From positions 1 to 64,000 of the forward strand of contig JAJPHN010000029.1 in NCBI GenBank assembly GCA_021325235.1: 64,000 nt of DNA. The letters run 5' to 3'. The notes under the pieces are model-generated. The model was given only the letters and a program-made list of their open reading frames with translations. It did no database searches and was not told the origin of the DNA. The DNA comes from Terriglobia bacterium (GTDB lineage Bacteria > Acidobacteriota > Terriglobia > Bryobacterales > Bryobacteraceae). The translations under genes and the position numbers were made by a program. This document shows positions 18,324 to 27,230 of this stretch, piece by piece; positions within the stretch are counted from its first letter, which is position 1, and each line of letters starts with the position of its first letter.

Positions 18324-19685
18324 GTGAACCGTAGAGAATTCCTCGCGACTGCCGCAGCGATGCTTCCACGGCGGCCTGCCCTCAAGCGCTTCCCAGTGGA
18401 CGTGAAGCTTGATATCGAGCATACGGCGGGTGGGCGGATTGCGGAGGATTTTCTCGGGCTTGGCTATGAGACCTCATCGATTGCTGCCGGGGTGCCGAGC
18501 GGGGCCGACCGTCCGTATGTCGGACTGGTAAAGAAGCTTGCGCGTTCAGGCGTGATTCGCGTGGGCGGCAATACGTCCGACGACGCGTTCTTTCAGGCGG
18601 CAGCGACGGCAATATCGAAGCCGAAAGGCAGCGTGGTCAATCGTGCGAATCTCGATCAGCTCGCGGCTTTCCTCGATGCCACGGGCTGGCGGTTGATCTG
18701 GGGGCTGAATCTCGGCAGCGGCAGCGCGGCGGAGGCCGCCCGCGAAGCTCAGGCGGTTGCACAAGCGGTACGAGACAAGCTGCTCGCGTTCGAGATCGGC
18801 AACGAGCCGGATCTGTTTGGGCGCGGCACACATCACCGGCGCGACGGCTACTCGTACGAGGACTATCTCGGCGAGTATCGCGCCTACAAGACGGCGATAC
18901 GACGCGAGGTGCCGAACGCGCCGTTTGCCGGGCCCGATGCCGCGAGTGCGACCGATTGGGTGACACGTTTTGCCGAAGACGAAGGCCGCGATCTGAAGCT
19001 GCTGACGCACCACTACTATCGGGAATGCGCCGGAGACACGAGCACGATCGAGAAGCTGCTCAGTGCGGATCCAAAGCTCAAGCCTGAATTGAGCAGATTG
19101 CAGGCCGCGTCCAAAGCCGCGGGGGTGCCGTATCGCATCTGTGAGGTGAATTCTTTCTGCGGGGGCGGCAAGGCGGGCGTCAGCGACACGCTGGCTTCGG
19201 CGCTCTGGGTGCTCGACTACATGTTTACGCTGGCTGCTTTCGATGCGAGCGGTCTGAACCTGGAGACCGGAGTGAATCAGCTGGGCTGGATGAGCTGGTA
19301 TTCGCCGATCGTGACTGACGACCGACAGGCGGTGTCGACTCGGCCGGATTACACGGGGATGCTCGCGTTCGCACCATCTCTCGGCGGGGAACGGCTGTCA
19401 ATTGACTACGCGGCGAATGGGGCGAATCTGAATGTCTACGCGGTGAAGAAGGGAGAGAGTATCGTCATGACGCTTGTGAACAAGGACAGCCGGAGAGATG
19501 GGGTGGTCACGATCGCTTCGAAGCAGCGTTTGCGGCCGCGCGCTTTGCTTCGGCTCACCGGACCCTCGCTTGCAAGCAAAGAGGATGTGAACCTGCGCGG
19601 GGACGGAGCGCCCGATTCATTGGATCTGATCGTGCCTTCGGGAAGCGCGGCGATTCTCACGAGCTACCTCGTGGGTGCCAGATGA
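18324..19685 (+). CDS. Secreted glycoside hydrolase, GH79 (beta-glucuronidase)-like
   Basis: A 453-residue protein with a Tat-like signal (MNRREFLATAAAM). LGLGYETSSIA, VIRVGGNTSDDAFF and LLAFEIGNEPDLFG match GH79 enzymes, notably the Acidobacterium capsulatum beta-glucuronidase. The likely acid/base is Glu161 (NEP) and the nucleophile Glu274 (RICEVNSFCGGG). The 113-residue spacing agrees with GH79. A small beta-sandwich ends the protein. Substrates are likely glucuronic acid conjugates or arabinogalactan side chains (inferred). The GTG start lies 20 bases after the preceding membrane protein. It is followed by a convergent MATE gene. Confidence 0.8.
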   Translation: MNRREFLATAAAMLPRRPALKRFPVDVKLDIEHTAGGRIAEDFLGLGYETSSIAAGVPSGADRPYVGLVKKLARSGVIRVGGNTSDDAFFQAAATAISKPKGSVVNRANLDQLAAFLDATGWRLIWGLNLGSGSAAEAAREAQAVAQAVRDKLLAFEIGNEPDLFGRGTHHRRDGYSYEDYLGEYRAYKTAIRREVPNAPFAGPDAASATDWVTRFAEDEGRDLKLLTHHYYRECAGDTSTIEKLLSADPKLKPELSRLQAASKAAGVPYRICEVNSFCGGGKAGVSDTLASALWVLDYMFTLAAFDASGLNLETGVNQLGWMSWYSPIVTDDRQAVSTRPDYTGMLAFAPSLGGERLSIDYAANGANLNVYAVKKGESIVMTLVNKDSRRDGVVTIASKQRLRPRALLRLTGPSLASKEDVNLRGDGAPDSLDLIVPSGSAAILTSYLVGAR

Positions 19686-19700
19686 AAGTCGTGCGCTGAG

Positions 19701-19719
19701 CAGCTCTTAATGAGAGCTG
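19701..19719. terminator. Hairpin between convergent GH79-like and MATE genes
   Basis: A perfect 7-base stem CAGCTCT/AGAGCTG with a five-base loop (TAATG) overlaps the last codons of the minus-strand MATE gene. There is no T-run on either side, so it may be a weak bidirectional terminator or chance. Confidence 0.3.
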
Positions 19720-21071
19720 GCGTGTTCGGGATGGAGGTAGGGAGCGGGAGTGCGTGAGCGCCGCGACCATTCCCAGAACAGCACGAGCGAGATGGCGATG
19801 AGCGCCAGAGTGAGGCCCCACCAGAGGCCGTAGACGCCGAGGCCGAAATGGAAGCAGAGAGCGTAGCCGATGGGCAGGCCGAAGGCCCAGTAGCCGGCCA
19901 GATTCGCGATCATGGGCCCGCGGGTTTCGCCGAGTCCGCGGAGTGCGCCGGTGGCGACCGTCTGGGTGCCATCGAATAACTGGAAGAGTGCGGCCAGGGC
20001 GAGCAGTCCGGCGCCGGTCCGCAGCACACCGGGATCGTTGGTGTAAATGCGCAGCACGGGACCGGGCAGGAACAGAAAAACGAGTGCCGAGCAGAACATA
20101 AAGGAGCAGGCGAGGCCCATGGCGATGAAGCCGTTGCGGCGGGCCATGCGCCAATCACCGCGTCCAATTGCGTGCCCGACCGCCACGGCCGCTGCGGAGG
20201 CTGTTCCGAGCGGCACCATGAAGCTCAGGGCCGCGCAATTGAGCGCGATCTGATGAGCAGCGAGCGCGTCCGGCGTGAGGCGTCCGGCGAGCACGGCTGC
20301 GGCGCCGAACGCGCCGATCTCGAGCAGAATCTGGGTTGCGGCCGGGAAGCCCAGGCGGATGAGCCGGGCAAGCCGCTTCGCATCGGGTCTGCGCAGGAGG
20401 TTGCCGAAGCCAGGCTGCAGACCGCGCTCGTACCACCAGATGGCGAAGGCCAAAACAGCGGCCATATAGAGGCGAGCGAAACAGGTGGAAAGCGCGGAAC
20501 CCGCTACGCCCATGGATGGAAAGCCCCAGTGGCCCTGGATCAGCAGCCAGTTGAAAAACCAGTTCACGAGATTGGCGCTGATGAGCGCGAACATGACGGG
20601 CGCGACATGACCCATGCCCTGGAGATAGCGGCGAAACGCGCCGTAGAGCAGCAGCGGGAGCGTGCTCAGATTCAGCACGCGGATGAATGTTCCGGCGAGC
20701 GTGCTCACCGGCTCGACGATGCCGAGGATGCGAAAGAGGGGCGGCATCCAGTTGAACAGCAGCATGAGCGGCACGGTTAACGCGAGCGCCAGATAGACGC
20801 CCTGCGTTAGGGAGCGATGGCAATCCTCACGATCGCCGGCGCCGCAGGATTGTGAAACCAGCGTATCGAGTCCGAGCAGCAGGCCCATGCCGAAAATGGC
20901 GAACGAATAGAAGGCACTGTTGCCCACACCTATGGCGCCGATGGCAGGCGCGCCGAGTTTGCCGACCATGATGGTATCGACCGTGGTCATGGCCATCCAG
21001 CCGAGCTCGCCCATGGCCACCGGAACGGCCAGACGGAGCACACGACGCACGTCTTGCCAGAAGGGGGACAT
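19707..21071 (-). CDS. MATE family multidrug efflux transporter
   Basis: This 454-residue membrane protein has twelve predicted helices and the MATE pattern: AVPVAMGELGWMAMTTVDTI and MVGKLGAPAIGAIGVGNS near the start, LLGLDTLVSQSCGAGD after the second helix, and LNLSTLPLLLYGAFRRYLQG midway. It most resembles the NorM/DinF branch, which exports cationic compounds using Na+ or H+. The start is ATG. It runs between two glycoside hydrolase genes and shares no operon with them. Whether it exports a specific compound cannot be told. Confidence 0.9.
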   Translation of the reverse strand: MSPFWQDVRRVLRLAVPVAMGELGWMAMTTVDTIMVGKLGAPAIGAIGVGNSAFYSFAIFGMGLLLGLDTLVSQSCGAGDREDCHRSLTQGVYLALALTVPLMLLFNWMPPLFRILGIVEPVSTLAGTFIRVLNLSTLPLLLYGAFRRYLQGMGHVAPVMFALISANLVNWFFNWLLIQGHWGFPSMGVAGSALSTCFARLYMAAVLAFAIWWYERGLQPGFGNLLRRPDAKRLARLIRLGFPAATQILLEIGAFGAAAVLAGRLTPDALAAHQIALNCAALSFMVPLGTASAAAVAVGHAIGRGDWRMARRNGFIAMGLACSFMFCSALVFLFLPGPVLRIYTNDPGVLRTGAGLLALAALFQLFDGTQTVATGALRGLGETRGPMIANLAGYWAFGLPIGYALCFHFGLGVYGLWWGLTLALIAISLVLFWEWSRRSRTPAPYLHPEHASSH

Positions 21072-21105
21072 GCTTTCATCGTGCCATTGCGATTAACTGT
21101 GAAGC

Positions 21106-22629
21106 ATGGCCCTGTTACGCGCCGCAACTTCACTCGCGTCTTTACTCGCCCTTCTGCCGCTCTCGATCGGCGCGCAGACGGAAACGATCACGATCGATGC
21201 GCAGGCACCGGCGCATCCGTTCCCGCATTTCTGGGAGGAGATGTTCGGCTCGGGGCGCGGGAATCTCGCATTACGCGAGAACTATCGCAACGATCTGCGC
21301 GCGGTGAAGGCTGTGACGGATTTCCGGTATGTGCGATTTCACGCCATTCTGCACGACGAGAACGGCGTGTACAACGAAGACGAGCACGGCAATCCGGTTT
21401 ACAACTTCGCGTATGTGGACGAAATCTACGACGGTCTGCTGCGCAATGGAGTGCGGCCGGTTGTCGAGATCAGCTTCATGCCGAAGAAGCTGGCGTTTAA
21501 TCCTGACGCGCTGCATCCGTTCTGGTACAAGCAGAACGTTTCTCCGCCGAAGAGTTACGAGCGCTGGGATGGGCTGATGCGCGCGTTCGCCGAACATCTG
21601 GTGGAGCGCTACGGCATCAATGAGGTTGCGGAGTGGTACTTCGAGGTCTGGAACGAGCCGAATATTGACTTCTGGAACGGCATACCGAGAGAGGATTCGT
21701 ATTTCGAGCTTTACGATCACACGGCGCGCGCGCTGAAGAGCGTGAACGCGCGGCTGCGAGTGGGCGGACCGGCGACAGCAGCGGCTGCCTGGGTGGATGA
21801 ATTTCTGAAACATGCGGTCGATGCACACGCGCCGGTCGATTTTGTCTCGAGCCACGGATACGCGGACGACACGGTGAAGAACCTGTTCGGGACGAATGAA
21901 GATATTCCGATGGATGACCGGGTTTGCCGCGCGATTGGGAAAGTGAAAGGGCAGATCCGCGCTTCTGCCTTTCCCAATTTGCCGCTCTTCTGGACGGAAT
22001 GGAATGTGCAGGGTGAGCACGAATCGCGGGATACGACGTTTGTCGGGCCGGGGCTGGCGAACACGATCCGCGAATGCGACGGAACGGTGGAGATGATGTC
22101 GTTCTGGACGTTTTCCGATGTTTTTGAAGAGGGCGGACCAATTCCGAAGCCGTTCGAAGGACATTTCGGGCTGCGCGCCAAGGGTGGCATCAACAAGCCG
22201 AGCTATTACGATTTCGCGCTGCTCCACAGACTCGGCGAGATGCGGCTGGCGAACGATTCGCACGATGTGCTGGTGACCAAACGCGGCGACGGAACGCTCG
22301 TGATGGCGGTCTGGAATATCGTCGATCCGGGTCAGACCGGGGCTTCGAAACAAGTTCGCCTGGAGTTTCGCAATGTCAGGCCAAACGCGGTGGCTCGCAT
22401 CAGCCGTGTCGACGACGAACACGGCAATGTGCTGCCGAGCTATCGCCGGATGGGCAGCCCGATCTATCCGACACCGGAACAGATCGAGAAGCTAAATGCC
22501 GAGACGGCGCTGAAGGAGCCGGAGGAACAGAGAATTTCAGGCAACCGGCTCGATCTCACGCTTGAGGCGAACGCTCTTGTACTCATAGAACTCGGCCCCG
22601 GTGCTGAGGCGACGAGAAAGTCGAAATGA
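21106..22629 (+). CDS. Secreted glycoside hydrolase, GH39 (beta-xylosidase)-like
   Basis: A 507-residue protein with a Sec signal (MALLRAATSLASLLALLPLS, then IGAQ). GH39 marks are PFPHFWEEMFGSGRG, YVRFHAILHDENGVY, a WYFEVWNEPNIDFW block with acid/base Glu184, and LFWTEWNVQGEH with nucleophile Glu298. The end is a beta-sandwich. GH39 members include beta-xylosidases and alpha-L-iduronidases, so the substrate is not certain. It is divergent from the MATE gene with only 34 bases between them. The neighbouring hydrolases favour hemicellulose or gum breakdown. Confidence 0.87.
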   Translation: MALLRAATSLASLLALLPLSIGAQTETITIDAQAPAHPFPHFWEEMFGSGRGNLALRENYRNDLRAVKAVTDFRYVRFHAILHDENGVYNEDEHGNPVYNFAYVDEIYDGLLRNGVRPVVEISFMPKKLAFNPDALHPFWYKQNVSPPKSYERWDGLMRAFAEHLVERYGINEVAEWYFEVWNEPNIDFWNGIPREDSYFELYDHTARALKSVNARLRVGGPATAAAAWVDEFLKHAVDAHAPVDFVSSHGYADDTVKNLFGTNEDIPMDDRVCRAIGKVKGQIRASAFPNLPLFWTEWNVQGEHESRDTTFVGPGLANTIRECDGTVEMMSFWTFSDVFEEGGPIPKPFEGHFGLRAKGGINKPSYYDFALLHRLGEMRLANDSHDVLVTKRGDGTLVMAVWNIVDPGQTGASKQVRLEFRNVRPNAVARISRVDDEHGNVLPSYRRMGSPIYPTPEQIEKLNAETALKEPEEQRISGNRLDLTLEANALVLIELGPGAEATRKSK

Positions 22630-22659
22630 ATGTTCGCCGAGCGTGTCTAATAGGAAGCC

Positions 22660-23478
22660 GTGAGGATTACCGACACCATGCCAGACCAGGAAGCATACGC
22701 ATCGGGCGTATCGTGGGGCGCCGTTATCGCGGGCGCATTTGTAACTGCCGCGCTTTCGCTCACGCTGCTCGCGCTGGGAGCGGGATTCGGCTTGCTCACA
22801 GTTTCACCGTGGTCGAATACCAGAGTGTCGGCCACAACGGTTGACGCGGGCGCGATCATCTGGCTGATCGTGATTCAGATCGTGGCGGCCGGCGTTGGCG
22901 GCTACCTGGCGGGAAGGCTGCGAACGAAATGGGCGGCCATTCATACCGACGAAGTGTATTTTCGCGATACTGCGCACGGCTTTCTGGTGTGGGCCGTAGC
23001 CGTGGTCATCACCGCGGCGTTTCTGGGCACGGCGGCAACGGCGCTTGTAGGCGACGCCGGCAGAGCAATGTCAAACGGCACTTCGGAAAATTCGTATTTC
23101 GTTGGCCAGTTGCTGCGGCCCGCTGCGGCACCGGGTGCAGCGGAGACGAACCGGAGCACGGCAGCAGCAGAGAACGTCTCGGTGCGCAGCGAAGCGATGG
23201 CAATTCTGGCCAACGCGATCCACGAGCGAAACAACGCGGGACCGGACGAAGCGTGGCTGGCGCAACTCATCAGCGCGCAGACGGGGCTGAGCCAGGCTGA
23301 GGCACAGCAGCGCGCCGCCAGCATCATCGAGCAGGCCAGGCAAGCGGCCGACGCGGCTCGCAAAGCGACTGCGCGGCTGTTGCTCTGGACATTTCTGGCA
23401 CTTTTGATCGGCGCATTTTGCGCCAGCTACGCGGCCACCATCGGAGGAAGGCAGCGCGACAATCTGAAAGCCGTGTAA
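22660..23478 (+). CDS. Hypothetical four-helix membrane protein
   Basis: The 272 residues start with a short polar segment, then WGAVIAGAFVTAALSLTLLA and three more hydrophobic stretches (AIIWLIVIQIVAAGVGGYLA, FLVWAVAVVITAAFLGTAA and, near the C-terminus, LLLWTFLALLIGAFCASYAA). A soluble loop of about 100 residues, rich in Ala, Gln and Glu, lies between the third and fourth. Similar proteins are common in soil bacteria and have no known function. The GTG at 22660 has AGGA upstream; an ATG at 22678 is an equally good start. A 26-residue membrane peptide follows, probably co-transcribed. Confidence 0.8.
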   Translation: MRITDTMPDQEAYASGVSWGAVIAGAFVTAALSLTLLALGAGFGLLTVSPWSNTRVSATTVDAGAIIWLIVIQIVAAGVGGYLAGRLRTKWAAIHTDEVYFRDTAHGFLVWAVAVVITAAFLGTAATALVGDAGRAMSNGTSENSYFVGQLLRPAAAPGAAETNRSTAAAENVSVRSEAMAILANAIHERNNAGPDEAWLAQLISAQTGLSQAEAQQRAASIIEQARQAADAARKATARLLLWTFLALLIGAFCASYAATIGGRQRDNLKAV

Positions 23479-23499
23479 GGCAAGGAGAAGAAGAACGAA

Positions 23500-23580
23500 A
23501 TGCGGTCGATCATACTTTACCTTTTAGGCGTGCCGATCCCGATCATCATTCTGATCGCGCTGTTCACGCATCACTGCTGA
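23500..23580 (+). CDS. Small membrane peptide (26 residues)
   Basis: A short gene with a good ribosome-binding site (AAGGAGAAG, 10 bases upstream) encodes MRSIILYLLGVPIPIIILI followed by ALFTHHC. It is a single hydrophobic helix with a basic start and two His before a final Cys. Its fixed Pro-x-Pro centre resembles small proteins that accompany membrane proteins in other soil bacteria, as far as I recall. It follows the four-helix protein by 21 bases. Its last ten bases overlap the 3' end of the minus-strand GH78-like gene. Confidence 0.65.
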   Translation: MRSIILYLLGVPIPIIILIALFTHHC

Positions 23581-25907
23581 CACGCGCGAATCTCCGACCT
23601 ACCGATACGGACCGGGTACTCACGGCCGTCGCAGACAAAGAGTCCTGGGACGGGCGAATCGATTTCGGCGCGTAAGCCGCCATGGTCGCGGCGGAGAGCG
23701 ATCGAGAGCTTGCCAGAGGGGAGCGGCACCACTCCGCTCGCGTACTGCAAGAAGCCGAGATGCGGCTCGATTTTCACGCGAGTAAATCCGGGAGCTGCTG
23801 AATCGATGCCGAGCACCGTGAGATAGATCTCGATGTTTGGATGATCGCCCCAGCCATGGCAGTCGGAGCGCGCATCGGGAGCCTCGCTTTCGGGCCATGC
23901 TGTGACGCCTTTGGCGAGCAGATCGCGCCATGGACCCAGCATTTCGAGATACCGCTCGCCGAGCCCAGCCTCGACGAGCGCGCGATTCAAATAGTAGCGA
24001 AAGTAGATCGTGCAGGGCAGAAGTTGCGAATCAGCCAGAACGCGTTCGATCAACTCGGTAGCTTGTCGACCCGTGACAAGGCCGGCGAGAACGGCCAGCG
24101 CGTTCGTATGCTGCGAGAAACGGGTGTGCGCTGCATCGTCGGCGAAGAGCTTTCGCTCCGAATCCCAGTAGCGCTTCCGAAGCGAATCGGTTAGGCGCGT
24201 GGCCTTGGAGCGATACTCTCGGGCAAGAGCAGAATTTCCGAAAGCTGCTTCGAGATCGGCGGCCCACTGAAAACCCTGAAGCAGCTGGCACTCATAGGGC
24301 GCGAGCGCATGCGCATCCCATTTCACATCGCTGTCGAGAAAGTTGTAGTACGGCAATTCGCGGAGTGTGCCATCCGCATTTTCGAGCCGCTCGAACCATT
24401 CGAGGACGTTGCGCACGCCTGGGAGCATCGCCTGAACGAATTCGGCATCGTTCACGTAACGCCAGTATTCGTGCAGCATGCCGATCCAGAGCAAGCTGAA
24501 GGTCGGGGTGTACTGATAGAGACGGGATGGGCCGCGGCTGAAGGTAAGGCCATCCGGCGTTCTGGTGCTGTCGATCTGCTCGATGGCGTTGCGCATCAGG
24601 CGTGCATCGCCGGTTTCGTAAAGCGACACGAGCGCTTCGATGCGGGTATCGGCTACGTATTGCAGTTGCTCATAGTAGGCGTCGAGATAAGTTTCGTGCG
24701 AGGACAACTCGTTCGTGCGCCAGCCCGTTTCGAGTATTTTCGATAGCCACTCCGGACCATCGCTGCTGAATTGCGCGCGCCTTTCGAACGGATAGGCGGT
24801 GAAGAGAGCGTGGATGTCGTCGATGTAAATGGGTTCTGCCTGGGTTTCGACGGTCAGCTCGACGTAACGAAAACTGCGCCACCAGAGCGGAAACCAGGAG
24901 CGATGTGCGCCGCCATCAGCTACGAAGGAGTCGCGTACACCGCGCATCTCCTTGCCGGCGACTTCGTTGCGATTGCCCTTTTCGTTGGTACCCGGAATCC
25001 AGAGGCTTTCGCCGTAGCGCACAGTGAGCCGGGCGCCTGCGCCACCGGAGACGGTCGTCTGCAGATAGGCGGTGGTGACACGATTCATGTCGAGCAGCAA
25101 ACGGGCGTGCGTGTGTGCCGCGACGAGAGCACTTCCGCTGTGGTTCAGGAGCGCGGCGGAATTGGAAACTCCAGATCCCTCGCGTATGCGCACAAATGGC
25201 TCCGGCTCTTCACGCATCGGCGGAATGGTGCGCGCGTACATCAGACGCGGATCGTGGCAATCTCCGGGCACATCGTCCCGCATCCAGAGCACCGAACAGG
25301 CACGGTCGCCGGCGATGGCATCAGGCCAGGAGCGGTCGTCGAAGAGGGCGGATTCCCATCCCCATGGATAGCGTTCCGCATCGAGCGTTTCGCCGGGAGG
25401 CGCGACGTAGTACTGGTAATGCACGTCGACCGGCTTCACCGGATACTCCGAGTAGGCGGCGTCCGGGATGGCCCGCCAGCTCTTGCCGGTGTCCAGCTCA
25501 TGCCGATTTTCGCCTTGAACCAGCAGTCCGGTTTGGGCACTGATCTGGTTCAGCGGCGCATCGTTGCCCCAGTTCCAGATGAGCACGGCTACGGCGTTGG
25601 AGCCGGCATGCAGGAACGGTGCGATGTCGACCGAATCGTATCGCCAGTGGAACAAATCACCGCGCGCCGGACCCGCGGTCACGTAGCGTGCGTTGACGAA
25701 GAGCCGGTAACGATTGTCGGCAGAGATATGGATCAGGTAATGATCGGGTGCGCTGGGGAGCTCAATCGTTTTGCGAAAGTGATAGACGCCATATGCGTGC
25801 GAATCGGCATCGCGAGCGGTGATCCAGCGAGCGGTCCAGGCACGAACCGGCGTCTCCGCTCGCAGCAAGGGAAGCAGAAATGTGAGTACAAGGATCGAGC
25901 GCAGCAA
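23571..25907 (-). CDS. Secreted alpha-L-rhamnosidase-like protein (GH78)
   Basis: This 778-residue protein has a signal peptide (MLRSILVLTFLLPLLRAETP) and the GH78 layout: beta-sandwich domains with a galactose-binding-like region (TARWITARDAD, HISADNRYRLFVNARYVTAG), then the six-hairpin barrel with WRTNELSSHETYLDAYYEQL, QYVADTRIEALVSLYETGDA and RSDCHGWGDHPNIEIYLTVL, and a terminal beta domain. GH78 enzymes release rhamnose from pectin and glycosides. The start is a TTG at 25907. Its 3' end overlaps the small peptide gene by ten bases. Confidence 0.85.
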   Translation of the reverse strand: MLRSILVLTFLLPLLRAETPVRAWTARWITARDADSHAYGVYHFRKTIELPSAPDHYLIHISADNRYRLFVNARYVTAGPARGDLFHWRYDSVDIAPFLHAGSNAVAVLIWNWGNDAPLNQISAQTGLLVQGENRHELDTGKSWRAIPDAAYSEYPVKPVDVHYQYYVAPPGETLDAERYPWGWESALFDDRSWPDAIAGDRACSVLWMRDDVPGDCHDPRLMYARTIPPMREEPEPFVRIREGSGVSNSAALLNHSGSALVAAHTHARLLLDMNRVTTAYLQTTVSGGAGARLTVRYGESLWIPGTNEKGNRNEVAGKEMRGVRDSFVADGGAHRSWFPLWWRSFRYVELTVETQAEPIYIDDIHALFTAYPFERRAQFSSDGPEWLSKILETGWRTNELSSHETYLDAYYEQLQYVADTRIEALVSLYETGDARLMRNAIEQIDSTRTPDGLTFSRGPSRLYQYTPTFSLLWIGMLHEYWRYVNDAEFVQAMLPGVRNVLEWFERLENADGTLRELPYYNFLDSDVKWDAHALAPYECQLLQGFQWAADLEAAFGNSALAREYRSKATRLTDSLRKRYWDSERKLFADDAAHTRFSQHTNALAVLAGLVTGRQATELIERVLADSQLLPCTIYFRYYLNRALVEAGLGERYLEMLGPWRDLLAKGVTAWPESEAPDARSDCHGWGDHPNIEIYLTVLGIDSAAPGFTRVKIEPHLGFLQYASGVVPLPSGKLSIALRRDHGGLRAEIDSPVPGLFVCDGREYPVRIGRSEIRACQQ

Positions 25908-25996
25908 GAAGCAACGATAGCGTATTCGCGCACGGCAGGCTGGGGTTCGTTGACTGCTTGCTTCTCGCCGGTTTCAGACGCCTACACTAAAGACAT

Positions 25997-27220
25997 ATGC
26001 CGCTTCCGCCCACTGAAGAGTTCTATCGGATCCAGAAGCTTCCACCGTATGTATTCGCCGTGATCAACGATCTGCGCGATCAGATGCGCGCATCCGGGGT
26101 GGACGTGATCGACATGGGAATGGGCAATCCCGATGGAGCATCGCCGGATCGTGTGGTTCAGAAGCTGATTGAGACCGCGCCGGATCCGCGCAATCATCGC
26201 TATTCGGTTTCGCGCGGCATCGCGGATCTGCGGAAAGCGATCGTGAACCGCTATCGAAAGCAGTATGACGTGGCGCTCGATCCGGAGACGGAATGCATCG
26301 TGACGATGGGCGCGAAAGATGCTCTGGCGCATCTGCTGTATGCGATTCTGGCGCCCGGGGATGCCACGATCGCGGCCAATCCGGCGTACCCGCTGCATCA
26401 CTATGGAGCCGTGCTGGCCGAGGGAGACGCGCGCATGCTGCCGATGCGGGATGCGGCGAGCTTTCTGGCCGCGCTAAAAGATCATTTCCGCACCGCCGCC
26501 AAAAAGCCGAAAGTGATTTTGATTTCCTTTCCGCACAATCCAACCACGATCTGCGTGGACATGCAGTTTATGCAGGAGATTGTGGATCTGGCGCGCGAAT
26601 ACGGCTGCTACATCATCCACGATTTTGCCTACGCGGAGCTGGGATTCGACGGTTACCGGCCGCCGAGCATCCTGCAGGTAGAGGGCGCGAAAGACTACGC
26701 GGTAGAGATTTACTCGATGACGAAGAGCTACAACATGGCCGGCTGGCGGGTCGGTTATCTGCTCGGGAATCGGAAACTCGTGGCCGCGCTGACGCGTATC
26801 AAGAGCTATCTCGACTACGGCATGTTCCAGCCGATCCAGCTGGCTGCGGTGACGGCCCTCACTGAATGCGACGAAGCGCCCGGCGAGATCTGCGCGTTAT
26901 ATCAGAAGCGGCGCGACTGGCTGGTGGAAGGTCTGGAGCAGGCGGGCTGGCCGGTGGAGCCCCCCAAGGCTACCATGTTTCTCTGGGCGCGTATTCCCGA
27001 GCCGTTTCAGCAGATGGGATCGCTCGAGTTTACGAAGATGCTGATGCGCGAAGCGCGCGTTGCGCTTTCGCCCGGCATGGGCTTCGGGCCGTACGGAGAA
27101 GGCTGCGTGCGCTTTTCGCTGATCGAAGACGAAGCGCGCACACGGGAGGCGACCAGCCGAATCGGGGAAGTGCTGCAGCGCTCGCCGGTGAAGCCGCATC
27201 TGGCGGAGGTCCACGTATAA
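25997..27220 (+). CDS. alaC: Alanine-type aminotransferase (AlaC-like, class I/II)
   Basis: A fold-type I PLP enzyme of 407 residues. The start has LPPYVFAVINDLRDQMRASG and DVIDMGMGNPDG. PHNPTT is at 180-184, AYAELGFDG lies near the cofactor, and the Schiff-base lysine is Lys243 in YSMTKSYNMAGWRVGY. These features match AlaC-type glutamate-pyruvate aminotransferases. It would interconvert pyruvate/alanine and glutamate/2-oxoglutarate. TACACT lies eight bases before the ATG and may be a -10 element of a leaderless transcript. A GNAT gene follows after ten bases. Confidence 0.88.
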   Translation: MPLPPTEEFYRIQKLPPYVFAVINDLRDQMRASGVDVIDMGMGNPDGASPDRVVQKLIETAPDPRNHRYSVSRGIADLRKAIVNRYRKQYDVALDPETECIVTMGAKDALAHLLYAILAPGDATIAANPAYPLHHYGAVLAEGDARMLPMRDAASFLAALKDHFRTAAKKPKVILISFPHNPTTICVDMQFMQEIVDLAREYGCYIIHDFAYAELGFDGYRPPSILQVEGAKDYAVEIYSMTKSYNMAGWRVGYLLGNRKLVAALTRIKSYLDYGMFQPIQLAAVTALTECDEAPGEICALYQKRRDWLVEGLEQAGWPVEPPKATMFLWARIPEPFQQMGSLEFTKMLMREARVALSPGMGFGPYGEGCVRFSLIEDEARTREATSRIGEVLQRSPVKPHLAEVHV

Positions 27221-27221
27221 T
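27216..27221 (+). promoter_or_regulatory. -10-like TATAAT for a leaderless GNAT transcript
   Basis: A consensus TATAAT lies nine bases before the ATG at 27231 and covers the alaC stop codon. With a transcription start about seven bases downstream, the mRNA would be nearly leaderless. The -35 region is poor. Confidence 0.35.
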
Positions 27222-27230
27222 CGCAGCAAC

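Noticed and set aside
24771-26063. 430-codon + strand open frame opposite the GH78-like gene
   Set aside because: It is antisense to a protein with clear GH78 motifs and shows no recognisable fold.
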